From Lamellibrachia columna (Eukaryota > Annelida > Polychaeta > Sabellida > Siboglinidae), in contig OY759262.1 in assembly GCA_963662155.1 (NCBI GenBank), positions 65,272,763-65,336,762 of the forward strand: 64,000 bases of DNA, written 5' to 3'. The position numbers and the translations under genes are program-made. Below are positions 11,290 to 23,804 of this stretch, piece by piece (positions within the stretch are counted from its first letter, which is position 1; the number at the start of each line of letters is the position of its first letter). The notes beneath the pieces are model-generated. The model did no database searches. It was not told where the DNA came from and saw only the letters and a list, made by a program, of their open reading frames with translations.

Positions 11290-12282
11290 GCAGACATTTA
11301 CCACTGTGTGATATGCGTGGAGACATTGACCACAATGTGACATACATGGAGACATTGACTGCTATGTGACATGTATGGAGGCATTTACCGCTGTGTGATA
11401 TGTATGGAGACGTTCACCACCATGTGACATGTGTGGATACATTTACCCCTGTGTGATATGTATGGAGACATTTGACACCATGTGGTATGCATGAAGACAT
11501 TGACTGCCATGTGACATGCTTGGAGACATTGACTGTCATGTGTTGGAAGTCTGCAAGTTGGAAGTTTGTGCTTTGGAATTTGCAAATTGGAAGTTCTCCA
11601 CTCCACTCCACTCAACTCCACTTTGAAAGTTTATGTTATGAAAGTTTGCAAGTTGAAAGTTTGCTTCATCGAACACACATGTTTTGAAAGTTTGTGTCAT
11701 GAAAATTTGTTTGGAGACATTGACTGCCATGTGACATGCATGGAGAAATTGACCGCCATGTGACATGCATGGAGACATTTACCGCTGTGTGATATGCGTG
11801 GAGACATTGACCACAACGTGACATGCATGGAGACATTGACTGGTATGTGACATGCATGGAGACATTTACCGCTGTGTGATATGTATGGAGACGTTCACCA
11901 CCATGTAATATGTGTAGAGACATTTACCCCTATGTGATATGTATGGAGACATTTGACACCATGTGATATGCGTGTAGACATTGACCGTCATTTGACATGC
12001 ATGGAGACATTTACCACTGTGTGATATGTATGGAGACATTTGACACCATGTGATATGCGTGGAGACATTGACCACCATGTGACATGCATGGAGACATTGA
12101 CCACCATGTGATACGCATGGAGACATTTGACACCGTGTGATATGCATGGAGACATTGACTACCATGTGACATGCATGGATACATTGACCACCATGTGATA
12201 TGCATGGAGACATTTGACACCGTGTGATATGCATGGAGACATTTGACAACCATGTGACATGCATGGAGAAATTGACCGCCAT
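11290..12282. repeat. 29-bp minisatellite, left arm block 1
   Basis: Tandem units built on CATGTGACATGCATGGAGACATTGACC with variants (GTGTGATATG, TTTACCGC). A short block at about 11535-11710 is replaced by the GGAAGTTTG-type repeat. Because 29 is not a multiple of three, reading frames cycle and stay open; the resulting His/Cys/Met-rich peptides are not genes. Confidence 0.92.
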
Positions 12283-12955
12283 TTTTGAAAGTTTATGTTA
12301 TGAAAGTTTGTAAGTTGGAAGTTTTGGAAGTTTGCTTCACGTCACACACACGTTTTGAAAGTTTATGGTATGAAAGTTTGTACGTTGGAAGTTTGCTTCA
12401 CCGCACACACATTTTGTGTGAAGTTTGCGAGTTGGAAGTCTGCAAGTTGGAAGTTTTAGCTTTGGAAGTTTGCATATTGGAAGTTCTCCACTCCACTCCC
12501 CCCCTCGAAGTTGTGTAAAGTTGTACGAAGTTGTGTGAAGTTTGCGAGTTGGAAGTCTGCCAGTTGGAAGTTTGTGCTTTGGAAGTTTGCAAATTGGAAG
12601 TTTGCTTCACCGCACACACATGTTTTGAAAGTTTATGTTATGAAAGTTTGTAAGTTGGAAGTTTGCTTCTCCGCACACACATGTTTTGAAAGTTTGTGTC
12701 ATGAAAATAAATTTGTAAGTTGGAAGTTTGTGATGTGAAAAGTTCACGTTTTGAAAGTTTATGTTATGAAAGTTTGTAAGTTGGAAGCTTGCTTCACCGC
12801 ACACACATGTTTTGAAAGTTTGTGTTATAAACATTTTTAAATTGGAAGTTTGTGATGTGACAAGTTTATGTTATGAAAGTTTGTAAGTTGGAAGTTTGCT
12901 TCACCGCACACGCACATGTTTTGAAAGTTTGTGTTGTGAAACATTTGTAAGTTGG
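12283..12955. repeat. GAAAGTTTG/GGAAGTTTG minisatellite, left arm
   Basis: Degenerate tandem blocks of AAGTTGGAAGTTTG, TTATGTTATGAAAGTTTG and CACCGCACACACATG. Mirrored twice in the right arm (about 16095-16790 and 17655-18412). Confidence 0.9.
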
Positions 12956-13220
12956 AAGATTGGTCTATTTGACATTGGTCAGCCACTGTTGACATACTTT
13001 AACTTGTACGCTCCCACTCGTCTTGTCTTTTTAATATTGGTCAGTCACTGTTGGCAGACTTTAACTGGTGCGCTCCCACTCGTCTTGTCTTTTTGACATT
13101 GGTCAGTCACTGTTGGTAGACTTTGACTTGTGCGCTCCCACTCGTCTTGTCTTTTTGACATTGGTCAGGTATTGTTGGTGGACTTTAGCTTGTGCGCTCC
13201 CACTTGTCTTGTCTTTTTGA
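12956..13220. repeat. ~62-bp minisatellite, 4 copies, left arm
   Basis: Units of GACATTGGTCAGTCACTGTTGG...CGCTCCCACTCGTCTTGTC. Mirrored in the right arm at about 15850-16110 and 17395-17650. Confidence 0.9.
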
Positions 13221-14250
13221 CATGGTATGCATGGAGACATTTGACACCATGTGACATGCATGGATACATTGACCGCTGTGTGATATGTATGGAGACATTG
13301 ACCACCATGTGGTATGCATGGAGATATTTACCACTGTGTGATATGGAGACATTGACCGCCATGTGACATGTATGGAGACATTTGACACCATGTGGAATGC
13401 ATGGAGACATATGACATGCGTGGAGACATTGACTGCGATGTGACGTGCATGGAGACATTGACCGCCATGTGACATGCATGGAGACATTGACTGCCATATG
13501 ACATACATGGAGACATTGACCACCATGTGACGTGCATGGAGACATTGACCGCCATGTGACATGCATGGAGACATTGACTTCCATATGACATACATGGAGA
13601 CATTGACTACCATGTGACGTGCATGGAGACATTGACCGCCATGTGACATGCATAGGGACAGTTACCGCTGTGTGATATGTATGGAGACATTTGACACCAT
13701 GTGACATGCATGGAGACATTTACCAATGTGTGGTATGCGTGGAGACATTGACCACAATGTGACATGCATGGAGACATTGACTGCTATGTGACATGTATGT
13801 AGACATTTACCACTATGTGGTATGTATGGAGACGTTTACCACCATATGATATGTGTGGAGACATTTACCCCTGTGTGATATGTATGGAGACATTTGACAC
13901 CATGTGATATGCGTGTAGACATTGACCCTCATGTGACATGCATGGAGACATTTACCACTGTGTGATATGTATGGAGACATTTTACACCATGCGATATGTG
14001 ACATTGACCACCATATGATATGCATGGAGACATTTGATACCATTTGATATGCATGGAGACATTGACTACCATGTGACATGCATGGAGACATTGACCACCA
14101 TGTGACATGTATAGAGAAATTTACCGCCATGTGACATGCATGGATACATTTACCGCTGTGTGATATGTATGGAGACATTCACCATCATGTGATATGTGTG
14201 GAGACATTTACGCCTGTGTGATATGTATGGAGACATTTGACATCATGTGA
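13221..14250. repeat. 29-bp minisatellite, left arm block 2
   Basis: Same unit family as 11290-12282. It runs to the axis of the palindrome. Confidence 0.92.
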
Positions 14251-14282
14251 CAGTGGTAAATGTCTCCATACATATCACACAG
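14214..14282. repeat. Palindrome axis: 25-bp perfect stem, 19-bp loop
   Basis: 14214-14238 pairs base for base with 14258-14282 across the loop 14239-14257. Repeat orientation flips here from GGAGACATT to AATGTCTCC. This is the actual turn-round point, slightly left of the unique centre. Confidence 0.85.
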
Positions 14283-14309
14283 TGGTCAATGTCTCCACGC
14301 ACATCACAT

Positions 14310-14597
14310 GACAACCGCCCGTGTTCCGTGGTGGCGGCGGCATGGAAAGAGGTGTAACCCAACCTGTTGTCAGTTGTATAACCCTAGATAGCCTGCATCG
14401 AGACAGTGCTGTTTGCCAACCCTATCATCACATAGTTGTTGGCTCGTAGATAGCCTGCATTGAAACGTTGTGTATGACAATATCTTGTTTTCTTCAAGTT
14501 GTGTGTGACAATGTCTTGTTTTCTTCAAGTTGTGTGTGGCAGTGTCTTGTTTTCTTCAAGTTGCGTATGACAGTGTCTTGTTTTCTTCAAGTTGTGT
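14310..14597. other. Unique central segment with a 31-bp repeat, 4 copies
   Basis: The only part of the element with no mirror copy. The first ~150 bp are unique (GTGGCGGCGGCATGG). The rest is about four copies of a ~31-bp unit containing GTCTTGTTTTCTTCAAG. No open frame of note. Confidence 0.75.
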
Positions 14598-15190
14598 TCA
14601 ATGTCTCCACGCATATCACACAGTGGTAAATGTCTCCACACATATCACATGGTGGTGAATGTCTCCATGCATGTCACATGGCAGTCGATGTCTCCATGCA
14701 TGTCACATGGCGGTCAATGTCTCCATGCATACCATATGGCGGTCAATGTCTGCATACATATCAAACAGTGGTAAATGTCTCCATGCATGTCACATGACGG
14801 TCAATGTATCCACGCATATCACATTATGTCAAATGTCTCCATACATATCACACAGGCGTAAATGTCTCCACACATATCACATGATGGTGAATGTCTCCAT
14901 ACATATAACACAGCGGTAAATGTATCCATGCATGTCACATGGCGGTCAATTTCTCTATACATGTCACATGGTGGTCAATGTCTCCATGCATGTCACATGG
15001 TAGTCAATGTCTCCATGCATATCAAATGGTATCAAATGTCTCCATGCATATCATATGGTGGTCAATGTCACATATCGCATGGTGTAAAATGTCTCCATAC
15101 ATATCACACAGTGGTAAATGTCTCCATGCATGTCACATGAGGGTCAATTTCTACACGCATATCACATGGTGTCAAATGTCTCCATACATA
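14598..15190. repeat. 29-bp minisatellite, inner right arm
   Basis: Inverse orientation of the left-arm unit (AATGTCTCCATGCATGTCACATGG). Its innermost ~210 bp have no partner in the left arm. Confidence 0.9.
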
Positions 15191-18100
15191 TCACACAGGG
15201 GTAAATGTCTCCACACATATCATATGGTGGTAAACCTCTCCATACATACCACATAGTGGTAAATGTCTACATACATGTCACATAGCAGTCAATGTCTCCA
15301 TGCATGTCACATTGTGGTCAATGTCTCCACGCATACCACACATTGGTAAATGTCTCCATGCATGTCACATGGTGTCAAATGTCTCCATACATATCACACA
15401 GCGGTAAATGTCCCTATGCATGTCACATGGCGGTCAATGTCTCCATGCACGTCACATGGTAGTCAATGTCTCCATGTATGTCATATGGAAGTCAATGTCT
15501 CAATGCATGTCACATGGCGGTCAATGTCTCCATGCACGTCACATGGTGGTCAATGTCTCCATGTATGTCATATGGCAGTCAATGTCTCCATGCATGTCAC
15601 ATGGCGGTCAATGTCTCCATGCACGTCACGTCGCAGTCAATGTCTCCACGCATGTCATATGTCTCCATGCATTCCACATGGTGTCAAATGTCTCCATACA
15701 TGTCACATGGCGGTCAATGTCTCCATATCACACAGTGGTAAATATCTCCATGCATACCACATGGTGGTCAATGTCTCCATACATATCACACAGCGGTCAA
15801 TGTATCCATGCATGTCACATGGTGTCAAATGTCTCCATGCATACCATGTCAAAAAGACAAGACAAGTGGGAGCGCACAAGCTAAAGTCCACCAACAATAC
15901 CTGACCAATGTCAAAAAGACAAGACGAGTGGTAGGCGCACAAGTCAAAGTCTACCAACAGTGACTGACCAATGTCAAAAAGACAAGACGAGTGGGAGCGC
16001 ACCAGTTAAAGTCTGCCAACAGTGACTGACCAATATTAAAAAGACAAGACGAGTGGGAGCGTACAAGTTAAAGTATGTCAACAGTGGCTGACCAATGTCA
16101 AATAGACCAATCTTCCAACTTACAAATGTTTCACAACACAAACTTTCAAAACATGTGCGTGTGCGGTGAAGCAAACTTCCAACTTACAAACTTTCATAAC
16201 ATAAACTTGTCACATCACAAACTTCCAATTTAAAAATGTTTATAACACAAACTTTCAAAACATGTGTGTGCGGTGAAGCAAGCTTCCAACTTACAAACTT
16301 TCATAACATAAACTTTCAAAACGTGAACTTTTCACATCACAAACTTCCAACTTACAAATTTATTTTCATGACACAAACTTTCAAAACATGTGTGTGCGGA
16401 GAAGCAAACTTCCAACTTACAAACTTTCATAACATAAACTTTCAAAACATGTGTGTGCGGTGAAGCAAACTTCCAATTTGCAAACTTCCAAAGCACAAAC
16501 TTCCAACTGGCAGACTTCCAACTCGCAAACTTCACACAACTTCGTACAACTTTACACAACTTCGAGGGGGGGAGTGGAGTGGAGAACTTCCAATATGCAA
16601 ACTTCCAAAGCTAAAACTTCCAACTTGCAGACTTCCAACTCGCAAACTTCACACAAAATGTGTGTGCGGTGAAGCAAACTTCCAACTTACAAACTTTCAT
16701 ACCATAAACTTTCAAAACGTGTGTGTGACGTGAAGCAAACTTCCAAAACTTCCAACTTACAAACTTTCATAACATAAACTTTCAAAAATGGCGGTCAATT
16801 TCTCCATGCATGTCACACAGGGGTAAATGTCTCCACACATATCACATGGTGGTAAACGTCTCCATACATACCACATAGTGGTAAATGTCTACATACATGT
16901 CACATAGCAGTCAATGTCTCCATGCATGTCACATTGTGGTCAATGTCTCCACGCATATCACACATTGGTAAATGTCTTCATGCATGTCACATGGTGTCAA
17001 ATGTCTCCATACATATCACACAGCGGTAAATGTCCCTATGCATGTCACATGGCGGTCAATGTCTCCATGCACGTCACATGGTAGTCAATGTCTCCATGTA
17101 TGTCATATGGAAGTCAATGTCTCCATGCATGTCACATGGCGGTCAATGTCTCCATGCACGTCACATGGCAGTCAATGTCTCCACGCATGTCATATGGCAG
17201 TCAATGTCTCCATGCATTGCACATGGTGTCAAATGTCTCCATACATGTCACATGGCAGTCAATGTCTCCATATCACACAGTGGTAATTATCTCCATGTAT
17301 ACCACATGTTGGTCAATGTCTCCATACATATCACACAGCGGTCAATGTATCCATGCATGTCACATGGTGTCAAATGTCTCCATGCATACCATGTCAAAAA
17401 GACAAGACAAGTGGGAGCGCAAAAGCTAAAGTCCACCAACAGTACCTGACCAATGTCAAAAAGACAAGACGAGTGGGAGCGCACAAGTCAAAGTCTACCA
17501 ACAGTGACTGACCAATGTCAAAAAGACAAGACGAGTGGGAGCGCACAAGTTAAAGTCTGCCAACAGTGACTGACCAATATTAAAAAGACAAGACGAGTGG
17601 GAGCGTACAAGTTCAAGTATGTCAACAGTGGCTGACCAATGTCAAATAGACCAATCTTCCAACTTACACATTTTTCACAACACAAACTTTCAAAACATGT
17701 GTGTGTGCGGTGAAGCAAACTTCCAACTTACAAACTTTTATAACATAAACTTGTCACATCACAAACTTCCAACTTAAAAATGTTCATAACACAAACTTTC
17801 AAAACATGTGTGTGCGGTGAAGCAAGCTTCCAACTTACAAACTTTCATAACATAAACTTTCAAAACGTGAACTTTTCACATCACAAACTTCCAACTTACA
17901 AATTTTCATGACACAAACTTTCAAAACATGTGTGTGCGGAGAAGCAAACTTCCAACTTACAAACTTTCATAACATAAACTTTCAAAACATGTGTGTGCGG
18001 TGAAGCAAACTTCCAATTTTCAAACTTCCAAAGCCCAAATTTCCAACTGGCAGACTTCCAACTCGCAAACTTCACACAACTTCGTACAACTTTGCACAAC

Positions 18101-18435
18101 TTCACACACCTTTACACAACTTCGCAGGCGTGGAGTGGAGTGGAGAACTTCCAATATGCAAACTTCCAAAGCTAAAACTTCCAACTTGAAGACTTCCAAC
18201 TCGCAAACTTCTCACAAAATGTGTGTGCGTTGAAGCAAACTTCCAACTTACAAACTTTCATAACATAAACTTTCAAAACGTGTGTGTGACGTGAAGCAAA
18301 CTTCCAACTTACACATTTTTCACAACACAAACTTTCAAAACATGTGTGTGCGGTGAAGCAAACTTCCAAAACTTCCAACTTACAAACTTTCATAACATAA
18401 ACTTTCAAAAATGGCGGACAATTTCTCCATGCATG
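15190..18435. repeat. Tandem duplication of a ~1.62-kb block in the right arm
   Basis: 15190-16812 and about 16813-18435 align at a constant offset of 1622 bp from the first 29-bp units to the AACTTTCAAAAATGGCGG boundary. Each copy holds a 29-bp block, the 62-bp repeats and the GAAAGTTTG-type repeats. The left arm has one copy only, so the duplication happened after the palindrome formed and explains most of the arm-length difference. The second copy has deletions inside its 29-bp block and an extra CACACACCTTTACACAACTT near 18100. Confidence 0.8.
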
Positions 18436-19700
18436 TCACATGGTTGTCAATGTCTCCATGCATGTCACACGGTGTCAAATGTCTCCATGCATATCACATG
18501 GTGGTCAATGTCTCCATGCATGTCACATGGTGGTCAATGTCTCCACACATATTACATGGTGGTGAACGTCTCCATACATATCACACAGCGGTAAATGTCT
18601 CCATACATGTCACATACCAGTCAATGTCTCCATGCATGTCACGTTGTGGTCAATGTCTCCACGCATATCAAACAGCGGTAAATGTTTCCATGCATGTCAC
18701 ATGGCGGTCAATGTCTCCATGCATGTCACATGGCAGTCAATGTCTCCAAACAAATTTTCATGACACAAACTTTCAAAACATGTGTGTTCGGTGAAGCAAA
18801 CTTTCAACTTGCAAACTTTCGTAACATAAACTTTCAAAGTGGAGTGGAGTGGAGTGGAGTGGAGTGGAGAACTTCCAATTTGCAAATTCCAAAGCACAAA
18901 CTTCCAACTTGCAGACTTCCAACACATGACAGTCAATGTCTCCAAGCATGTCACATGGCAGTCAATGTCTTCATGCATACCACATGGTGTCAAATGTCTC
19001 CATGCATATCACATGGCTGTCAATGTCTCCATGCATGTCACATGGTGTCAAATGTCCCCACACATATCACATGGTGGTGAATGTCTCCATACATATCACA
19101 CAGCGGTAAATGTCTCCATGCATGTCACATGGTGGTCAATGTATCCATGTATGTCACATGACAGTCAATGTCTCCATGCATGTCACATGGCAGTCAATGT
19201 CTCCATGCACACCACATGGTGTCAAATGTCTCCATACATATCACACAGGGGTAAATGTCTCCACACATGTCACATAGTGGTGAACGTCTCCATACATATC
19301 ACACAGCGGTAAATGTATCCATACATGTCACACAGCAGTCAATGTCTTCATGCATGTCTCCACGCATATCACGCAGTGGTAAATGTCTCCATGCATGTCA
19401 CATGGTGTCAAATGTCTCCATACATATCACACAGCGGTAAATGTCTCCATGCATGTCACATGACGGTCAATGTCTCCATGCATGTCACTTGACAGTCAAT
19501 GTCTTCATGCATACCACATGGTGTAAAATGTCTCCATACATATCACACAGGGGTAAATGTATCCACACATATCACATGGTGGTGAACGTCTCCATACATA
19601 TCACACAGCGGTAAATGTCTCCATACATGTCACTTAGCAGTCAATGTCTCCATGTATGTCACATTGTGGTCAATGTCTCCACGCATATCACACAGTGGTA
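18436..19700. repeat. 29-bp minisatellite, outer right arm
   Basis: Mirror of 11290-12282. It includes a five-copy GGAGT run at about 18838-18868 where the left arm has the corresponding CCACT run shorter. Confidence 0.9.
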
Positions 19701-19784
19701 AATGTCTGCCGCGTGGGAACGGGAACGCACAAGTCAGTCGCCACTGCTCACGGTGCACTTGTTTCCTGGGTTTTTCCCGGTTTG

Positions 19785-19832
19785 AACCGGTTTGAACCAG
19801 TTTGAACCGGTTTGAACCGGTTTGAACCGGTT
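19785..19832 (-). promoter_or_regulatory. Five 10-bp-phased Grainyhead/CP2-like sites (right arm)
   Basis: AACCGGTT at 19785, 19805, 19815 and 19825 and AACCAGTT at 19795: the exact mirror of 11167-11214, so both arms keep all five sites and the phasing. Confidence 0.6.
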
Positions 19833-19934
19833 CTGACGTACAGCACGCGCGTAGCACGTGAACATCACGTGTACGGCATGCAGAACAATACCAAATAAGG
19901 ACATGCAGCTGGACACATTTCGCGGGAAAACTGG

Positions 19935-21596
19935 TTTGACCTTGACCTTTTGACCTTTAGACCTAGCGATGTTTATGGAAAATTCCATGACTTCGTTGGA
20001 ACGTTCCAGAAAGCGGCGGTGACCTTGACCTTCGCGAAACGACATACGTCGAAAAGTTCTCGATATAATACAACGATGCGATATGCGTCTTATAGCTTAC
20101 ATGCACGGCTACGTTTTTCCCACTGGATGCACGAACTTTCGTCCGCTATGTTTCAGTCTGCTAGCTGGGTGAAAAGACGTGACTTCGTTCGAACGTTCCA
20201 GAAAGCGGCGGTGTTTGTTTTGTTGACCTTGACCTTTTGACCTTTTGACCTCGCGGTGTTCTTGCAGACTAGTATCATTATAGACGATACGTAGGTGTCG
20301 ACGCGAAACGATATACGTCGAAAAGTTCTCGATATAATGCAACGATGCGATATGCGTCTTATAGCTTACATGCACGGCTACGTTTTTCCCGCTGGATGCA
20401 CGAATTTTCGTCCGCTAGGTTTCAGTCTGCTAGCTGAGTGAAAAGGCGTGACTTCGTTCGAACGTTCCAGAAAGCGGCGGTGTTTGTTTTGTTGACCTTG
20501 ACCTTTTGACCTTTAGACTCGCGGTGTTCTTGTAGACTAGTATCATTATAGACGATACGTAGGTGTCCGCGCGAAACGACATACGTCGCGTATTAGGGTT
20601 CACTACAGACGATCGAATTAGGGTTACTAACCCTAACCCCAACTGGCAGTTGAATAAGTACAAAAGGTCGGTGACCTTTGACCTTTCATTAGGGTTACTA
20701 ACCCTACAGGGTTCGTATTAGGGTTCACTACAGACGATAGAATTAGGGTTACTAACCCTAACCCCAACTGGCAATTGTATTCACACTTGTGACGGCTCTC
20801 GACGAATCAGAACCGTCGACACACTTGATCCGTAGCGCCCTCTGGCGACAACATTACCGCAAAACAGTGGCTCAGGGGCGATAATAGGGGATTACCTCGT
20901 GGCGCCCCCTGGTGGCGGTTTCACTACAAAACGGTGTAATTTATGCAAATTTATGCAAATGAGCTGTGACGTCATAGGTCACGTGACGGCTCTCGACCAA
21001 TCAAAACAGTCGAAACTAGGTCACAAACCGTCGACACCATTGACCCGTAGCGCCTCCTGGTGACAGTTTCACCACAAAAGGGTGCAATATATGCTAATTT
21101 ATGCAAATATAGGCTCATAGGTCACGTGACATGCAAACGAAGAGCTGTGACGTTATAGGTCACGTGACGGCTCTCGACCCATCAGAACCGTCGACACGTT
21201 TGACACGTAGCGCCCCTGGCGATAATATTACCGCAAAACAATGTCTCGGGGGCGATAATAGGGGATGACACGTTGCGCCCCCTGGTGACGGTTTCACTAC
21301 AAAACGGTGTAATTTATGCTAATTTATGCAAATGAGCTGTGACGTCATAGGTCACGTGATGGTTCTCGACCAATCAGATCCGTCGACACAATTACCCCCC
21401 ACGTGAAACTGCACTCGACCAATTAGAAAGAGCCCCAAATTTTGCCATTTGAGCGATAATAGGGGATTATACGGAGTCGCCCCTAGCGGCAATAAGCGTA
21501 CGACCAATCAGAACGCTCCATTTCAAATTTCAACCAATCAGAATGAGCCCCAAATCTTGCCATTGTTTGATGTTTCAAAAAGACATACATACTACT
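19935..21596 (-). repeat. Right outer arm: mirrored HSE/AGGTCA, telomere-like and CTCF-like cassettes
   Basis: The HSE-like TTGGAACGTTCCAG forms, TGACCTT half-sites, CCCTAACCCCAA blocks and cassettes repeat in reverse order. CTCF-core-like sites are on the minus strand at about 20834, 20902 (GCGCCCCCTGGTGG, a full consensus match), 21049, 21209 and 21274. CRE TGACGTCA is at 20967, with ATGCAAAT at 20943 and 20953. One CRE is mutated (GACGTTAT near 21150). Confidence 0.8.
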
Positions 21597-21602
21597 TGTG
21601 TG
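21597..21602. repeat. Target-site duplication, right copy (TGTGTG)
   Basis: Matches 9293-9298. It directly abuts the ACTACT terminus. Confidence 0.8.
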
Positions 21603-21750
21603 CAAAAAGTAAGCAGTATATGTTGAATAACATCGGCCCAAGGGCTGAGCCCTGTGGAACACCGTGGCGAGTGAATCTAAGAGCTGATGTTGCTTGCCGT
21701 ATCTTTACCACATTCGTTCTGTCCACGAGGTACGATCTTTACGATACGTT
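21603..21750 (-). mobile_element. CR1-like RT, upstream part (motif B)
   Basis: The minus strand reads SYLVDRTNVVKI, then GVPQGSALGPMLFNIY (motif B at 21634-21663), ending at FAH next to the TGTGTG duplication. It is in frame with the YADD part at 8690-9298 once the palindromic element and one duplication copy are removed. Confidence 0.85.
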
Positions 21751-22180
21751 ATATTTCATCAGCATAAACAATTATTTAAGTCAGTAATAACATAACTCAT
21801 TGACACACAAGTTAACCTCGAAAAAACCAGTGACAATAAAATATAACTTTTATTACGCTACATGAACGGAATACTTACTGAAAGTTCTCAGCAAGCGTTT
21901 TTTAACAAGGGTTTAGGTTTTCCTTGCAATTTCCAAGAAGACAAGAAATTATGCCTCCACTCCTGCAAGCACAATTTGGTTTGCGCGGCGAATTTGGTTT
22001 GCGGGTTATGTAAATCATGCGCGATTAATCTTACCTTTTAATTGTATGTGAAGTATATTTATAAGGGGTCGTAAGACGACCCCTTAAGATGGAATGGAAT
22101 GGTCTACAGCAATTTTCAAAATAATATCTCAAGCACTATGCTAGAAACTGCTATAGAACCCTGTCGGTGTCAGGTACACC
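21751..22180. other. Non-coding, with an 11-bp-stem hairpin
   Basis: No gene recognised. A perfect hairpin lies at 22062-22086 (arm TAAGGGGTCGT, loop AAG) just before the satellite. Confidence 0.65.
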
Positions 22181-22184
22181 ACCA

Positions 22185-23790
22185 CTATCATACACAACGG
22201 CACCGCTATCGTACACAACGGCACCGCTATCATACACAACGGCACCACTATCATACACAACGGCACCACTATCGTACACAACGGCACCGCTATCGTACAC
22301 AACGGCACCGCTATCATACACAACGGCAACGCTATCATACACAACGGCACCGCTATCGTACACAACGGCACCGCTATCGTACACAACGGCACCGCTATCA
22401 TACACAACGGCACCACTATCATACACAACGGCACCGCAATCGTACACAACGGCACCGCTATCATACACAACGGCACCGCTATCATACACAACGGCACCGC
22501 TATCATACACAACGGCACCGCTATCGTACACAACGGCACCGCTATCGTACACAACGGCACTGCTATCATACACAACGGCACTGCTATCATACACAACGGC
22601 ACCGCTATCATACACAACGGCACCGCTATCATACACAACGGCACCGCTATCATACACAACGGCACCGCTATCATACACAACTGCACCGCAATAATACATA
22701 ACGGCACCGCTATCGTACAAAACGGCACCGCTATCATACACAACGGCACTGCTATCATACACAACGACACTGCTATCGTACACAACGGCACCGCTATCCT
22801 ACACAACGGCACTGCTATCATACACAACGGCACCGCTATCATACACAAAGGCACCGCTATCATACACAACGGCACCGCTATCATACACAACGGCACCGCT
22901 ATCATACACAACGGCACCGCTATCATACACAACGGCACCGCTATCGTACACAACGGAACTGCTATCGTACACAACGGCACTGCTATCGTACACAACGACA
23001 CCGCTATCATACACAACGGCACTGCTATCGTACACAACGGCACCGCTATCATACACAACGGCACCGCTATCATACACAACGGCACCGCTATCATACACAA
23101 CGGCACCGCTATCATACACAACGGCACCGCTATCGTACACAACGGCACTGCTATCGTACACAACGGCACCGCTATCGTACACAACGGCACCGCTATCGTA
23201 CACAACGGCACCGCTATCGTACACAACGACACTGCTATCGTACACAACGGCACCGCTATCATACACAACCGCAATGCTATCGTACACAACGGCACCGCTA
23301 TCATACACAACGGCACCGCTATCATACACAACGGCACTGCTATCCTACACAACGGCACCGCATTCGTACACAACGACACCGCTATCGTACACAACGACAC
23401 TGCTATCGTACACAACGGCACTGCTATCGTACACAACGGCACTGCTATCGTACACAACGGCACCGCTATCATACACAACGGCACCGCTATCGTACACAAC
23501 GGCACCGCTATCATACACAACGGCACCGCTATCATACACAACGGCACCGCTATCATACACAACGGCACCGCTATCATACACAACGGCACTGCTATCACAC
23601 ACAACGGCACCGCTATCATACACAACGGCACCGCTATCATACACAACGGGACTGCTATCGTACACAACGGCACCGCTATCACACACAACGGCACTGCTAT
23701 CGTACACAACGGCACCGCTATCATACACAACGGCACCGCTATCATACACAACGGCACCGCTATCATACACAACGGCAACGCTATCACACA
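22185..23790. repeat. 21-bp satellite, ~76 copies
   Basis: Head-to-tail unit ACGGCACCGCTATCATACACA with mostly A/G and C/T variants (ATCATAC/ATCGTAC, CACC/CACT). As 21 is divisible by three, most frames are open on both strands, including a 548-codon minus-strand frame of a hydrophobic heptapeptide; these are artefacts. It abuts the last exon of Mx copy A and would lie in its 3' untranslated region or just beyond. Confidence 0.95.
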
Positions 23791-23804
23791 AAATGGCAGC
23801 GACG

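Larger units (their letters stand above)
9299..21596. mobile_element. 12.3-kb palindromic foldback-like element, non-autonomous
   Basis: The termini are AGTAGG at the left and ACTACT at the right. The terminal inverted repeats diverge at once by a small indel and then match closely (ATGTCTTTTTGAAACAT on the left, mirrored on the right). Flanking 6-bp duplications are TGTGTG, and the element splits an RT gene between motifs B and C. The left arm is about 9299-14250 and the right arm about 14260-21596. Modules appear in mirrored order in both arms. No transposase, integrase, polymerase or other protein is encoded. A 6-bp duplication with AG...CT ends is known for Polinton/Maverick elements, and tandem-repeat-filled long inverted repeats are known for foldback/TU elements. 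Which family mobilised it is inference. Confidence 0.8.

Noticed and set aside
11385..19440. Many His/Cys/Met-rich open frames on both strands
   Set aside because: All are the 29-bp minisatellite; the 29-residue periodicity follows from 3 x 29 bp cycling through the frames.
22141..23787. 548-codon open frame of a hydrophobic repeat peptide (minus strand)
   Set aside because: It is the 21-bp satellite read in frame; other frames on both strands are equally open, and there is no promoter or splice context.
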